DNA of 64,000 bases from Acinetobacter courvalinii (lineage in GTDB: Bacteria; Pseudomonadota; Gammaproteobacteria; Pseudomonadales; Moraxellaceae): positions 27,575 to 91,574 of the forward strand of contig NZ_BMDA01000008.1 of assembly GCF_014635545.1 (NCBI RefSeq). The letters run 5' to 3'. A model generated the notes under the pieces. That model saw only the letters and a list, made by a program, of their open reading frames with translations, was not told the origin of the DNA and did no database searches. The translations under genes and the position numbers were made by a program. Shown one piece after another: positions 17,922 through 27,585 of the stretch; the first letter of the stretch is position 1, and each line of letters begins with the position of its first letter.

Positions 17922-18548
17922 GTGGCATTAAATGTAGGTCAGGATTTTAAAAAACGCTGGTTAAATGCACCTGAGGCGGTTCGTCAGACCTATCAGGAAG
18001 ATTTAGCACGTATCTGTGATCTGTTATTACCACAAACCTCGATTCAAACCTGGATGCAAAATGAAGAGAGCGCGCAACAGCGGTCTCAACAACGCATTGA
18101 TCAAGCTTATGCCGATTTAAAGGCTGAGTTACTGGAACAGGCACGTATTCGTAAACAGCTGGCGCTGGAAAAAGCACTGGCAGAAAAACGTGCAGCTGAA
18201 GCCGCCTATGCAGCCCAGTTACAAGCGGATGAAGCACGTCAGTTTGAGCAGCAAACCGAGAATCTAGTTGCCTTACGTGGTCATATCGATCAGGAAATTG
18301 CGCAACAGACCGAGCGTTACCAAACCAACCCGGAACAGCCAAGCATTGATTATGCACGCGGTCAGCGCATCGCCATTGATGATCAGCAGATTCTCTCTGA
18401 GCTGGAAAGTGTCCGTGTCCGACTTGAGCTTGAAGCCGAAGGCCTGATTGAGCAAGCAGTGACCGTGTTCCGCGCCAAGCTGCATGCACTGGCACAAGAT
18501 GAAATTGAATATATTTTGAAGAACAGTGAGTTCTCGGACGAGAAATAA
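17922..18548 (+). CDS. Hypothetical coiled-coil protein after holC
   Basis: I do not recognise a named family. The 208-residue product is strongly helical and charged. A long coiled coil is likely at about 45-115, rich in Ala, Glu, Gln, Arg and Lys, with a second helical stretch at 150-205. No signal peptide or TM segment is visible. The start is GTG 17922 with AGGAG at 17911-17915 and a 6-base spacer. It lies 35 bases after holC and ahead of a strong terminator, so it should be the third gene of the pepA-holC operon. A replication-linked role would be guesswork from position. Confidence 0.8.
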   Translation: MALNVGQDFKKRWLNAPEAVRQTYQEDLARICDLLLPQTSIQTWMQNEESAQQRSQQRIDQAYADLKAELLEQARIRKQLALEKALAEKRAAEAAYAAQLQADEARQFEQQTENLVALRGHIDQEIAQQTERYQTNPEQPSIDYARGQRIAIDDQQILSELESVRVRLELEAEGLIEQAVTVFRAKLHALAQDEIEYILKNSEFSDEK

Positions 18549-18550
18549 TA

Positions 18551-18578
18551 AAAAGCCCAGTTTAAACTGGGCTTTTTA
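18551..18578. terminator. Terminator after the pepA-holC operon
   Basis: Perfect palindrome aaaagcccagttt / aaactgggctttt (18551-18576). A- and T-runs on each side allow use by the convergent ribE as well. Confidence 0.85.
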
Positions 18579-18589
18579 TACTTGATCTT

Positions 18590-19249
18590 TTATTTTAAAA
18601 AACCGTTTTCAGCTAAAAAGGCCATGCTGATATTCGATTCAGTTTTCTGCTCAGCCGCCTTATCACCCAGCAATAAACGCTCAATATAACGTGCCAATAC
18701 GTCAACTTCTAAATTCACTTTGCTTCCCACCTGCCAAGTGCCAATATTGGTACGTTCAGCGGTATGCGGAATCAAATTCAGGCTCAGAATATTGCCACGT
18801 AAGTGGTTAATGGTCAGGCTAATGCCATCGACCGTAACAGAACCTTTTTCAGCCAAATATTTTGCCAGCTCAACCGGAGCAGTCACTTCAAAATATAAAG
18901 AGCGTGCGTCTTCACGAACCAGCGTAATCTCACCCAGCCCGTCAACGTGACCACTAACAATGTGTCCGCCAAAACGTGTGGTCGGTAACATCGCTTTTTC
19001 GACATTGACGGCTTGACCAACTTTCCATTGACCTAATGTGGTACGGTTCAAGCTTTCGCGGGAAACATCTGCCGCATACCAGTTCTCGCCCCACTCAATC
19101 ACGGTCAGACAAATCCCATTGGTGGCAATCGAATCACCCAAATGCACATCAGACATGTCCAGATCCGTCTGGATACGTAGACGAACATCACCGCCTACAC
19201 TTTGTAGGCTCTGAACCTTACCTAAACTTTCAATAATGCCTGTAAACAT
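18590..19249 (-). CDS. ribE: Riboflavin synthase, alpha subunit
   Basis: Dismutates two 6,7-dimethyl-8-ribityllumazine molecules into riboflavin. The 219-residue protein is a tandem of two lumazine-binding barrels: the first begins MFTGIIESLG and includes GDSIATNGICLTV; the second includes GHVDGLGEI and KGSVTVDGISLTIN. The last 20 residues are a short extension past the usual end. It stands alone on its strand between two terminators. ribD is 2.7 kb away in a separate operon. Also called ribC in some species. Confidence 0.94.
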   Translation of the reverse strand: MFTGIIESLGKVQSLQSVGGDVRLRIQTDLDMSDVHLGDSIATNGICLTVIEWGENWYAADVSRESLNRTTLGQWKVGQAVNVEKAMLPTTRFGGHIVSGHVDGLGEITLVREDARSLYFEVTAPVELAKYLAEKGSVTVDGISLTINHLRGNILSLNLIPHTAERTNIGTWQVGSKVNLEVDVLARYIERLLLGDKAAEQKTESNISMAFLAENGFLK

Positions 19250-19357
19250 GGGAGTTTCAACCTATCTTTATTGCAGTGTATGCCACATTGAATCAGATAC
19301 CTTAAAGCAAAGAACCTGAGATAACAAGGCGTCTCCCAAGCAAATACCCGCAAATCA

Positions 19358-19385
19358 AAAAGGGCGATCATCTGAGCGCCCTTTT
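19358..19385. terminator. Terminator between aquaporin gene and ribE
   Basis: 9-bp stem aaaagggcg (19358-19366) / cgccctttt (19377-19385) with a 10-base loop. It lies 24 bases past the end of the aquaporin gene on the minus strand. Confidence 0.7.
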
Positions 19386-19409
19386 GGTATTATTTATTGA
19401 GTGATGCAT

Positions 19410-20249
19410 TTATTGCATTTCAGAGACTTGCTGATCTGTTGGGTCTTTTGCTACCACCTGATGCTTGACCAGAAAATGGCTAAAGAATAATTTATAGCCC
19501 AGCACACCTAAACATGCCCCTACGATTGGTGCAATGATGGGTACGATGAAATAAGGGATATCACGACCGCCAGTAAAGGCAACAGGACCCCAGCCTGAGA
19601 AATAAGCCACGATTTTCGGGCCAAAATCACGTGCAGGATTCATGGCAAAGCCAGTTAATGGGCCAAAAGAAGCCCCAATCACGGCCACCAGCAAACCCAC
19701 CAGAATCGGCGCCAAAGCACCACGCGGCAAACCATTGCTGTCATCCCCAATCGCCATAATCAGCCACAGCAATAACATGCTAATAAACATTTCCACCATG
19801 AAAGCCTGACCCAGCGACAATAGGTGATGCGGATAAGTTGAGAAAATTCCAGCCAGTTCCAGACTTTCGACACTGCCCCGTACCATGTGATGGGTCTGTT
19901 CGTAATCTATAAACAGATTGCTATATAAGCCATAGACCAGCAAAGCCCCTGTCGCAGCACCTGCCACTTGAGCAATGATATAAAATGGGACTTTACGTTT
20001 ATCAAAGCCAGCGAATAACGCCAGGGCGATGGTCACGGCAGGATTGAGATGAGCCCCAGAAATACCTGCAGACAAATAGACAGCCAATGCAACGGCCAAG
20101 CCCCATACAATGCTGATTTCCCACAGACCTAAACTTGCACCTGCAAGCTTAAGTGCAGCCACCACACCAATACCAAACGATAAAAAAATTGCGGTAGCAA
20201 AATATTCGGCTACACATTGCCCCAATAAGGTGGGTTCCGAGCGACTCAT
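19410..20249 (-). CDS. glpF: MIP-family channel, aquaglyceroporin type
   Basis: Inner-membrane channel of the aquaporin superfamily. The 279-residue protein has six TM segments and both NPA boxes, at 69-71 (HLNPAVTIA) and 204-206 (AMNPARDFG). The Asp after the second NPAR marks glycerol-facilitating members rather than strict water channels. No glpK or glpD is adjacent, so its substrate is inferred only from this residue. It is a single gene with its own terminator and a 381-base upstream gap. Confidence 0.8.
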   Translation of the reverse strand: MSRSEPTLLGQCVAEYFATAIFLSFGIGVVAALKLAGASLGLWEISIVWGLAVALAVYLSAGISGAHLNPAVTIALALFAGFDKRKVPFYIIAQVAGAATGALLVYGLYSNLFIDYEQTHHMVRGSVESLELAGIFSTYPHHLLSLGQAFMVEMFISMLLLWLIMAIGDDSNGLPRGALAPILVGLLVAVIGASFGPLTGFAMNPARDFGPKIVAYFSGWGPVAFTGGRDIPYFIVPIIAPIVGACLGVLGYKLFFSHFLVKHQVVAKDPTDQQVSEMQ

Positions 20250-20600
20250 AACAACCTCTCTTGGTCATCGCTGCAAATAGGCAAGACCCTAAATTAAGCT
20301 CGGCAAACTATATTTATTTTTGAAACGGGTCAATATGGTTTGGTAATTTTTTAAACGATTGGTCAAAAGATTTTTCTTCAAAAAACACCTCTAAAACCAA
20401 CTAATAAGCTGACCAAAATACAACTCAAATATCTGTTTTTATTTATTTTTATAAAATTATAATCATTTTTTGCAGTAGCGCCAGCCCAACAGTCCAATCC
20501 AGTAAAGATGCGAGATATTTACCGTAAAAACAGACACTTATCATATAAACCGATTTTATTTATCTAATTATCCGATTTAACAAAGAAACTGAATACAAAA
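20250..20600. other. Intergenic gap, AT-rich, no gene seen
   Basis: Both flanking genes run on the minus strand. The part next to the aquaporin gene must hold its promoter, but no convincing hexamer pair stands out. The centre (about 20420-20480) is AT-rich. No reading frame, tRNA or repeat was found. Confidence 0.5.
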
Positions 20601-20627
20601 ACACCACTTTTAAAAGTGGTGTCCTGT
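20601..20627 (-). terminator. Terminator of the nrdR-ribD-methylase operon
   Basis: Perfect 11-bp inverted repeat acaccactttt (20601-20611) / aaaagtggtgt (20612-20622), just before the methylase stop codon on the plus-strand map. The effective loop is about four bases of the A/T centre. The T-tract on the minus strand is the complement of the A-run at 20597-20600. Confidence 0.7.
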
Positions 20628-20630
20628 ATT

Positions 20631-21923
20631 TTACCAAAGTGCCAGTTGGGTACTGTTCCCGGTGGTATCGACTCCGCCCAGTTCAGCAAAGTGATATAAC
20701 TGCCCTAACAACTGTCGTAACGGCGGTCCTGACTTGGCATGCGTATCGGTAATCACGATAAATTCCAGTACCCGTGCCCGTTCAGACTGACGTTGTTTAC
20801 TCACACGATAACGCGGTACATCCTGGGTCAGCAAAGTCACCTTGCCACGTTTTAAATTGGCGGTCAGCAAGTCTTTTGGCTCGATATTGCCATCGGTCGA
20901 GTAACTGGTCAAAATGTAACGTGCATTGATGGTTTCCAATAACTTTTCATAAGCCTCTTTGGCATATTTAGAAGAGTTATAAGGACTTGGGCGCTCTTTA
21001 CGCCATGCCCGATCAATCCCGCTTTTAAAGCCTTTGGTATCCGGTGAAGGTAAATCGACCTGATCCCATAAAGTCAAGGCATTGAGAACGTGATAGTTAC
21101 TGCTATAGGCATGCTGGTTATAAGGCGGATCCAGATAAGCCACATCAACTTCGAAACCGCTCATCTGGTTGGCGAGATGCTGGGCATCGACACACCACAT
21201 TTCTGCCGCAGGACGTTTAGGATCACCGATCTCACAGAAGCGGCTCGGTGTCAGCCACAACAATGACTCGATCCGTTCTAGCGCGGTTTGGGTACGTCCG
21301 CCCCAGCCCTGATGGAAACTTTTGAAAACGCCACTGGTATTACTGACAAAACTTGCCGAATACAGTAACGGCGCCAGTAAGGCACTCATTTCCACATCAT
21401 TAATCGCGCCCTGTGCCTGCCAAGTTGCAATCTGCTGACGAATCGCGTCAATACGCATGCCATTACGACGTTTGAAGAACAGGCGATCACGTGCAGGATC
21501 ATAGACATCGTCATTGCGCGGGCATAGATTATGTGTGACCCAGCCTTTGACTTCAGGCAAGCGGTTCAGATAATCGATGGCTTTTTGATAGCCCCCCAAT
21601 TCTTTAAAGGCGGGTGCATCAACACAGGCCAGAATCGCATGATTCAGCGCATGGCTATACGGCTCCCAGTCGTTGGCAATCACACGGTAGCCATTCTGGC
21701 GGGCCAAACGTGAAACCACCCCACTGCCTGCAAAAAAATCCGCAAAAATCGGTGGATTCTTTTTCTTGCTATTCAGTGTGCCGGTAATCTCAAGCGCTTC
21801 TAAAATCAGGTGTAGAAGTCGACGCTTATTCCCGAGATAAGGAACTAACTGATGAAAAAGATATTCGTCAGTCGTACGGGCCGCATGACGACGTTTGTGA
21901 TAAACCGATGGTTCTGGATTCAT
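20631..21923 (-). CDS. Orphan D12-class DNA adenine-N6 methyltransferase
   Basis: Predicted DNA methylase of the D12 (Dam-like) class. The 430-residue protein has PYLGNKRRLL (28-37) of the class, SAM motif FFAGSG (63-68) and catalytic DPPY (265-268). The extra length past the usual 270-300 residues is spread around the target-recognition region. No restriction gene is next to it. Its ATG overlaps the ribD stop by 4 bases, so it is the last gene of nrdR-ribD-methylase. I recall an A. baumannii methylase at this locus (A1S_0222, AamA) with GAATTC specificity; homology to it is likely but unchecked. Confidence 0.85.
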   Translation of the reverse strand: MNPEPSVYHKRRHAARTTDEYLFHQLVPYLGNKRRLLHLILEALEITGTLNSKKKNPPIFADFFAGSGVVSRLARQNGYRVIANDWEPYSHALNHAILACVDAPAFKELGGYQKAIDYLNRLPEVKGWVTHNLCPRNDDVYDPARDRLFFKRRNGMRIDAIRQQIATWQAQGAINDVEMSALLAPLLYSASFVSNTSGVFKSFHQGWGGRTQTALERIESLLWLTPSRFCEIGDPKRPAAEMWCVDAQHLANQMSGFEVDVAYLDPPYNQHAYSSNYHVLNALTLWDQVDLPSPDTKGFKSGIDRAWRKERPSPYNSSKYAKEAYEKLLETINARYILTSYSTDGNIEPKDLLTANLKRGKVTLLTQDVPRYRVSKQRQSERARVLEFIVITDTHAKSGPPLRQLLGQLYHFAELGGVDTTGNSTQLALW

Positions 21924-23020
21924 ATCAACTCTTGGATAGGGAGCAATCTCAGGCGAATGTCTTGCCCGAGTTGGGTTACATCGACCAACTCAAATCGTCG
22001 TTGTTCTGCCATTTTGCTCAATTCAGCATTGAACATCGCACGGGCAGATTGACCAAGTAAAGTAGGTGCAACATAACTAATCATTTCATCAACCAAACCT
22101 TGCTGTAAAAAGGCGGTGGATAAAGTTGCACCTGCCTCAATCAATACATCATAAATTTGATATTGTTGAGATAAGGTCTGCAATAATTGATTTAAAGGTT
22201 GCGGTGGCAATTGTATCACGCCTAAATCGGCAAGTTCTTGACGAAATGGTGTCATCACCATCACGGTTTCAGGATTTTGCAACATCTTGGCGGACAAGGG
22301 TAGCTGACCTTGGCGATCTAGCACGATTCGTTTCGGCTGTACTACTGTCGAAACATCAACATCCGTCAAAGTGCGGACATTTAATTCGCAATCATCTGCC
22401 AGCACGGTTTGGATGCCTGTGATCACGGCGCCTGAAATTGCACGCCAATGCTGGACATCCTGGCGCGCCGCAGTGCCGGTAATCCATTTCGATTCACCCG
22501 AAGCCATGGCGGTACGACCATCCAGACTTGAAGCCACTTTTAAACGGACATAAGGCATACCGGTCGACATGGCTTTTAAAAAGCCAAGGTTCAGTGTTTT
22601 GGCCTCCTCGACACAAATCCCGGTTTCAACTTCGATGCCGGCATTCTGCAAGATCTGTACGCCCTTACCCGCCACCAGCGGATTGGGATCCGAGCAGGCC
22701 ACCACCACCTTCTTGACCTGTGCTTTTACCAATGCTTCGGCACAAGGGGGCGTTCGACCATAATGGGCACAGGGTTCCAATGTCACATAAGCCGTTGCGT
22801 CTTTGGCATGTTCACCCGCCTGACGCAGGGCAAAAACTTCTGCATGGGGCTGGCCTGCTCTAGGATGATAGCCTTCGCCAATCAGCTGTCCATCTTTGAC
22901 AATGACACAACCCACATTTGGATTGGGCTTGGTTGAATATTGTCCAAGTCGCGCCAGTGCAATGGCACGTTGCATCCAGTACTGCTGTTCGGATAAATGA
23001 TCTTGGGTTAACTCAGACAT
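21920..23020 (-). CDS. ribD: Bifunctional riboflavin biosynthesis protein RibD
   Basis: Carries out the deaminase and reductase steps after GTP cyclohydrolase II. The 366-residue protein has an N-terminal zinc deaminase with HAE (59-61) and the PCAHYGRTPPC box (C84, C93), then the NADPH reductase domain from about 150 (RLKVASSLDGRTA). It lies 12 bases downstream of nrdR and overlaps the methylase gene. nrdR-ribD is a conserved pair. Confidence 0.96.
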   Translation of the reverse strand: MSELTQDHLSEQQYWMQRAIALARLGQYSTKPNPNVGCVIVKDGQLIGEGYHPRAGQPHAEVFALRQAGEHAKDATAYVTLEPCAHYGRTPPCAEALVKAQVKKVVVACSDPNPLVAGKGVQILQNAGIEVETGICVEEAKTLNLGFLKAMSTGMPYVRLKVASSLDGRTAMASGESKWITGTAARQDVQHWRAISGAVITGIQTVLADDCELNVRTLTDVDVSTVVQPKRIVLDRQGQLPLSAKMLQNPETVMVMTPFRQELADLGVIQLPPQPLNQLLQTLSQQYQIYDVLIEAGATLSTAFLQQGLVDEMISYVAPTLLGQSARAMFNAELSKMAEQRRFELVDVTQLGQDIRLRLLPIQELI

Positions 23021-23032
23021 GGTTTCTCTAAT

Positions 23033-23497
23033 TTAGTTTTCATTTTCGCGTTGTTGCATTTGTTCAATCTGCTGACGAAATGCATCGACATCCTGAAAAT
23101 CCTGATACACCGAAGCAAAACGTACATAGGCTACATGATCCAGTGCAAACAGCGCCTGCATCACGATTTCACCAATGGTTCTGGATTTCACGTCCCGCTC
23201 ACCCAAACGGCGAATATGCGACTGAATGTCACTGAGTACCGTTTCAATCTGTTCTTGAGTCACAGGACGTTTCTGTAAAGCATGCATCAATGAACGACGT
23301 AATTTTGCCTCATCGAACGGCTCATTCTTACCATCCGATTTAATGACGCGTGGCATCACCACATCATAACTTTCAAATGTGGTAAAACGCTCACCACAGA
23401 TGACGCACTCACGACGACGACGAATCTGACACCCTTCAGCAGCTAGACGGGAGTCGATAACTTTACTATCAGCAGCGTTACAAAATGGACAATGCAT
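23033..23497 (-). CDS. nrdR: Transcriptional repressor NrdR
   Basis: Zinc- and nucleotide-binding repressor of ribonucleotide reductase genes. The 154-residue protein begins with a zinc ribbon, CPFC (3-6) and CVIC (31-34), followed by the ATP-cone domain ([21 protein letters not shown] region). Length and motifs are typical. It is first gene of nrdR-ribD-methylase. Confidence 0.96.
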   Translation of the reverse strand: MHCPFCNAADSKVIDSRLAAEGCQIRRRRECVICGERFTTFESYDVVMPRVIKSDGKNEPFDEAKLRRSLMHALQKRPVTQEQIETVLSDIQSHIRRLGERDVKSRTIGEIVMQALFALDHVAYVRFASVYQDFQDVDAFRQQIEQMQQRENEN

Positions 23498-23578
23498 AGT
23501 TGCGCGATTATTTAATCTCTTCGCCTAAGTGTAGCAAAGTTTCTGCAATTGCAGAACCAGCACCCGGAAGGCATAAAA

Positions 23579-23602
23579 AAACAGCCCCATGAGGCTGTTT
23601 TT
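23579..23602. terminator. Terminator of amtB
   Basis: Stem acagcc (23581-23586) / ggctgt (23593-23598) with an A-run left and T-run right. It lies about 20 bases past amtB on the minus strand. Confidence 0.75.
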
Positions 23603-23621
23603 ACATCATATCTTGTATGAA

Positions 23622-25031
23622 TTATTCAATACGTTCGCCATGTTGACTCAAGTCAAGACCCATACGCTCATCATCAGCGCTAACACGGATCCCGATCACC
23701 AGATCAATCACTTTCAGAATAATGAAGGTCACGATTGCACTATATGCGATTGTTGCTAGTACACCTTCAATTTGCACCCACAATTGACCCGCAAACGTTG
23801 GCGCGAGTGCCACATTTGCAGCCTTGATGATCTCATCGCTATAGAAGATGCCTGTCAGAATCGCACCAACAATACCACCGACTGCATGTAGACCAAATGC
23901 ATCCAGAGCATCATCCGCTTTAAGCAGGCGTTTCAATGCGGTAATTCCCCAGAAACACACCACGCCACCGATGAGACCCATAATTAATGCGCCACCGACA
24001 CCCACGAAACCAGCAGCAGGTGTAATCACCACCAGACCAGCAACTGCACCAGATGCACCACCAAGTACCGATGCCTTACCACGAATCACACGTTCAACAA
24101 TCAGCCAAGAGAATGCAGCAGCTGCGGCAGCAACTTGCGTTACCAAAATCGCCATACCTGCACGTGCACCCGCACCTAAAGCACTACCACCGTTAAAGCC
24201 GAACCAACCCACCCAAATCAGGCTGGCACCAATCACGGTTAAGGTCAGGTTATGCGGTGCCATCGATTCACGGCCAAGGCCGGTACGTTTGCCCAACATA
24301 TACGCTGCAACCAGACCCGCGACACCGGCATTGATATGTACAACCGTACCACCAGCAAAATCTAATGCGCCTGCTTTAAATAACCAGCCATCTGCTGCCC
24401 AGACCCAGTGTGTAATCGGTGCATAAACCAGAATCACCCACACTGCGATAAAGGCCATAAATGCAGAATACTTCATACGGTCAGCGATTGAACCACTGAT
24501 AATGGCAACCGTAATGATGGCAAAGGTCATTTGGAAAATAATGAACAGGCTTTCTGGAATGGTACCCGTCAAGGCATCAAAGGCTACGCCATTCAGCATG
24601 GCTTTAGCGAGATCGCCGACATAGGCCCCTGAACCGGAGAAAGCCAGCGAGTAACCAACGGTCACCCAGATCAAGCTCACAAGAATCGCTGCAGAAAGGC
24701 TGAACATCATGGTGCTAAGAACATTTTTCTTACGCACCATCCCCCCATAGAACAAGGCTAGGCCGGGAATCGTCATCAACAGCACCAAAGCTGTTGAAAC
24801 CAGCACCCATGCGGTATCACCCGTATCGATGGTTGCTTCCGCAGCAGGTGCGGGAGTTGCCTCCACAGGAGCTGGCGCTTCTGCTGCAACAATATCTGTT
24901 GATGCAGTTGTGGTATCAACCGCTACAGCGTGTTCAGTAACAGGTGTTGAAGCAGCATCTTCTGCCCAAACCAGCGCTGAACCACCTAAGAGTGCGCCAG
25001 ATAGACTGAGCGCCATAAGCATTTTTTTCAT
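23622..25031 (-). CDS. amtB: Ammonium transporter AmtB
   Basis: Trimeric inner-membrane ammonium channel blocked by GlnK. The 469-residue precursor has a signal peptide (about 1-23, ending VWA), an Ala/Pro/Thr/Glu-rich periplasmic stretch to about residue 70, and 11 TM helices starting with TAWVLVSTALVLLM. It includes GLALFYGGMVRKKN and the AGFVGVG and HAVGGIVGAILTG regions that hold pore residues. GGGGGA precedes the ATG. It lies 69 bases after glnK, the standard glnK-amtB pair. Confidence 0.95.
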   Translation of the reverse strand: MKKMLMALSLSGALLGGSALVWAEDAASTPVTEHAVAVDTTTASTDIVAAEAPAPVEATPAPAAEATIDTGDTAWVLVSTALVLLMTIPGLALFYGGMVRKKNVLSTMMFSLSAAILVSLIWVTVGYSLAFSGSGAYVGDLAKAMLNGVAFDALTGTIPESLFIIFQMTFAIITVAIISGSIADRMKYSAFMAFIAVWVILVYAPITHWVWAADGWLFKAGALDFAGGTVVHINAGVAGLVAAYMLGKRTGLGRESMAPHNLTLTVIGASLIWVGWFGFNGGSALGAGARAGMAILVTQVAAAAAAFSWLIVERVIRGKASVLGGASGAVAGLVVITPAAGFVGVGGALIMGLIGGVVCFWGITALKRLLKADDALDAFGLHAVGGIVGAILTGIFYSDEIIKAANVALAPTFAGQLWVQIEGVLATIAYSAIVTFIILKVIDLVIGIRVSADDERMGLDLSQHGERIE

Positions 25032-25100
25032 TCGTGTCCCCCAACCTGATTTCGCGAGCTATTGCTATACTTTTAATAGCTCAGCAAAGTTTGTGCCAAC

Positions 25101-25553
<453 letters not shown>

Positions 25554-25714
25554 TTAGCCTTGAAGATGTAGATTGTCCATCGAAAATAAGTATCATTTGC
25601 CGCTGTTTAACTGGATTGCTAAGTCATATCCGCTTCTGGCCCGAACTGTGCTAGAGGATTGCGGCAAGCAGTGATACACTGAGCAGCAAACATACATAAC
25701 TGATTGAGTCCCTT

Positions 25715-25942
25715 ATGATTGAAACGCTTTTACAGGCTATTTTGCAGCAAGTCGATCAACCGAAAAAAGATTTAGAAAAAAATCTGCGCGCCTTGTTAAA
25801 TGAGAGCATCGAAAAACTGGATCTCGTTTCAAAACAAGAGCTTGATCGTCAAAGAACGGCACTTGAGCTTGCTAATCAACGTCTGACTGAACTCCAGCAA
25901 CAAATGAAAACACTTGAAGACGTCATTCAGAACAAAAAATAA
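25715..25942 (+). CDS. ubiK: UbiK/YqiC-type accessory protein
   Basis: Small coiled-coil protein of the BMFP family; in E. coli UbiK helps aerobic ubiquinone synthesis. The 75-residue product begins MIETLLQAILQQV and has a long C-terminal coiled coil (about 30-73) rich in Leu, Gln and Glu. It diverges from glnK and lies ahead of comM. No ubi gene is adjacent. Confidence 0.8.
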   Translation: MIETLLQAILQQVDQPKKDLEKNLRALLNESIEKLDLVSKQELDRQRTALELANQRLTELQQQMKTLEDVIQNKK

Positions 25943-26011
25943 GCACCAACTCGGTGCATTTTGCACCCTTCAATGATTAAAAATAAAGCACCACAATGGA
26001 ACAATAATAAG

Positions 26012-27499
26012 ATGTCTTTTGCCAAGATCTACACCAGAGGGCTATTAGGACTACATGCCCCGCAAATTGAAGTTGAAGTACATATCAGTGCAGGGCTTCC
26101 TTCCTTAACCATTGTGGGTTTGCCGGAAGCTGCCGTGCGTGAAAGTAAAGATCGTGTACGTTCTGCCATCATCAATAGCGGTTTTCAATTTCCCACCAAG
26201 CGCTTAACCATCAATCTGGCACCTGCCGATTTACCTAAAGATGGTTCACGGCTGGATCTGCCGATTGCTTTAGGGATTCTGATTGCTTCTGGACAATTAC
26301 CGGAACACAGTACCGAAGACTTTGAATTTATAGGGGAACTGGCGCTGGATGGACATTTACGTCCCATTTCAGGGGCATTAACCATCGCCATGGCCTGCCA
26401 GCAGGCCCGACATCGTTTGCTGCTGCCCTCTGGTAATCTGGAGGAGGCAAACCAACTTCCCGATTTTGAAGTCTATGCCGCGCAACATTTACAAGAGGTG
26501 TGTGCACATTTTTCGGGCAATACCAAGCTGGTAGCTGCACCACAACGACCAAACTCAGCCACATCTGCCTATGCATTTGATCTGGCCGATGTAAAAGGAC
26601 AGTTGCGCCCACGCCGTGCGCTGGAAATTGCCGCTGCGGGCGGACATTCTTTATTATTTAAAGGCCCACCCGGCACAGGTAAAACCTTATTGGCATCTCG
26701 CCTGCCTTCGATTTTACCGCCGCTCAATGCACAGGAAAATCTTGAAGTCGCCAGTATTTATTCGGTAGCCAACGCCCCGCACAGTTTTGGCCAGCGTCCA
26801 TTTAGAGCACCCCACCATACCGCCTCAGCCATTGCGCTGGTCGGTGGCGGTTCCCAACCCAAGCCAGGTGAAATCACCTTAGCGCATCTGGGTGTTTTAT
26901 TTTTAGATGAATTACCTGAATTTGACCGCAAGGTGCTGGAAGTATTACGACAACCGTTAGAGTCCAAGGAGATTGTGATCTCTCGTGCGGCACGGCAAAT
27001 GACCTTTCCTGCGAATTTCCAGTTTATTGCAGCCATGAATCCTTGCCCATGTGGTTATGCCTTTAATCAGGACAGCCGTTGCCAATGTTCCCCGGAAAGT
27101 ATTCAACGCTATCAAAACCGAATCTCTGGCCCATTGCTGGATCGTATTGATTTACATATTGATGTACCGCCGTTACAAGCTCAGGAACTACAAGACCGTA
27201 CCCCCACCGAGAATTCTGCCAGTGTAAGACAACGCGTGATTGCTGCTTACAACAAACAGATTCAGAGACAGCAATGCTTAAATCAGGCGTTGTCACCGAA
27301 GTTACTGGAACAACATGCACTGTTAGATGACAGCTCAACCAAAATTATCGAAATGGCGCAGCAACGCCTTAACCTGTCTGCACGTGCCTATCATCGAGTA
27401 TTGCGCGTTGCACGCACGATTGCCGACTTAGCCGAAAGTGATCTGATCTCAAGCAGCCATTTAACCGAAGCACTGTCCTATCGGGGCAATCAAACCTGA
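26012..27499 (+). CDS. comM: ComM/YifB-type AAA+ ATPase (Mg-chelatase-like)
   Basis: Hexameric helicase that promotes branch migration during natural transformation. The 495-residue protein has an N-terminal Lon-like domain, an AAA+ core with Walker A GPPGTGKT (about 218-225) and Walker B LFLDELPEF, sensor motif AAMNPCPCG, and a C-terminal Mg-chelatase helix bundle. ATG 26012 gives the length known in Acinetobacter; an earlier ATG at 25961 is less likely. The gene is uninterrupted. In A. baumannii it is the usual insertion site of AbaR resistance islands. Confidence 0.93.
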   Translation: MSFAKIYTRGLLGLHAPQIEVEVHISAGLPSLTIVGLPEAAVRESKDRVRSAIINSGFQFPTKRLTINLAPADLPKDGSRLDLPIALGILIASGQLPEHSTEDFEFIGELALDGHLRPISGALTIAMACQQARHRLLLPSGNLEEANQLPDFEVYAAQHLQEVCAHFSGNTKLVAAPQRPNSATSAYAFDLADVKGQLRPRRALEIAAAGGHSLLFKGPPGTGKTLLASRLPSILPPLNAQENLEVASIYSVANAPHSFGQRPFRAPHHTASAIALVGGGSQPKPGEITLAHLGVLFLDELPEFDRKVLEVLRQPLESKEIVISRAARQMTFPANFQFIAAMNPCPCGYAFNQDSRCQCSPESIQRYQNRISGPLLDRIDLHIDVPPLQAQELQDRTPTENSASVRQRVIAAYNKQIQRQQCLNQALSPKLLEQHALLDDSSTKIIEMAQQRLNLSARAYHRVLRVARTIADLAESDLISSSHLTEALSYRGNQT

Positions 27500-27521
27500 G
27501 TTTTTTCTTTTCCTACCCCAA

Positions 27522-27553
27522 CAAAAGTATCCATCAAAGTGCGGGTACTTTTG
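27522..27553. repeat. 11-bp inverted repeat after comM
   Basis: caaaagtatcc (27522-27532) pairs with gggtacttttg (27543-27553), with one T-G pair and a 10-base loop. No T-tract follows, so it is not a classical intrinsic terminator. It could stabilise the comM 3' end or be a protein site. Confidence 0.5.
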
Positions 27554-27585
27554 TGAAGCATGATTTTAAAAATAAACAATAGAAG

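Noticed and set aside
17947-18495. 182-codon minus-strand frame opposite the coiled-coil gene
   Set aside because: Antisense shadow; the plus-strand gene has a strong ribosome site, operon position and a terminator.
23848-24426. 192-codon plus-strand frame opposite amtB
   Set aside because: Pro/Thr/Ala-rich antisense shadow of amtB, with no ribosome site and no family signal.
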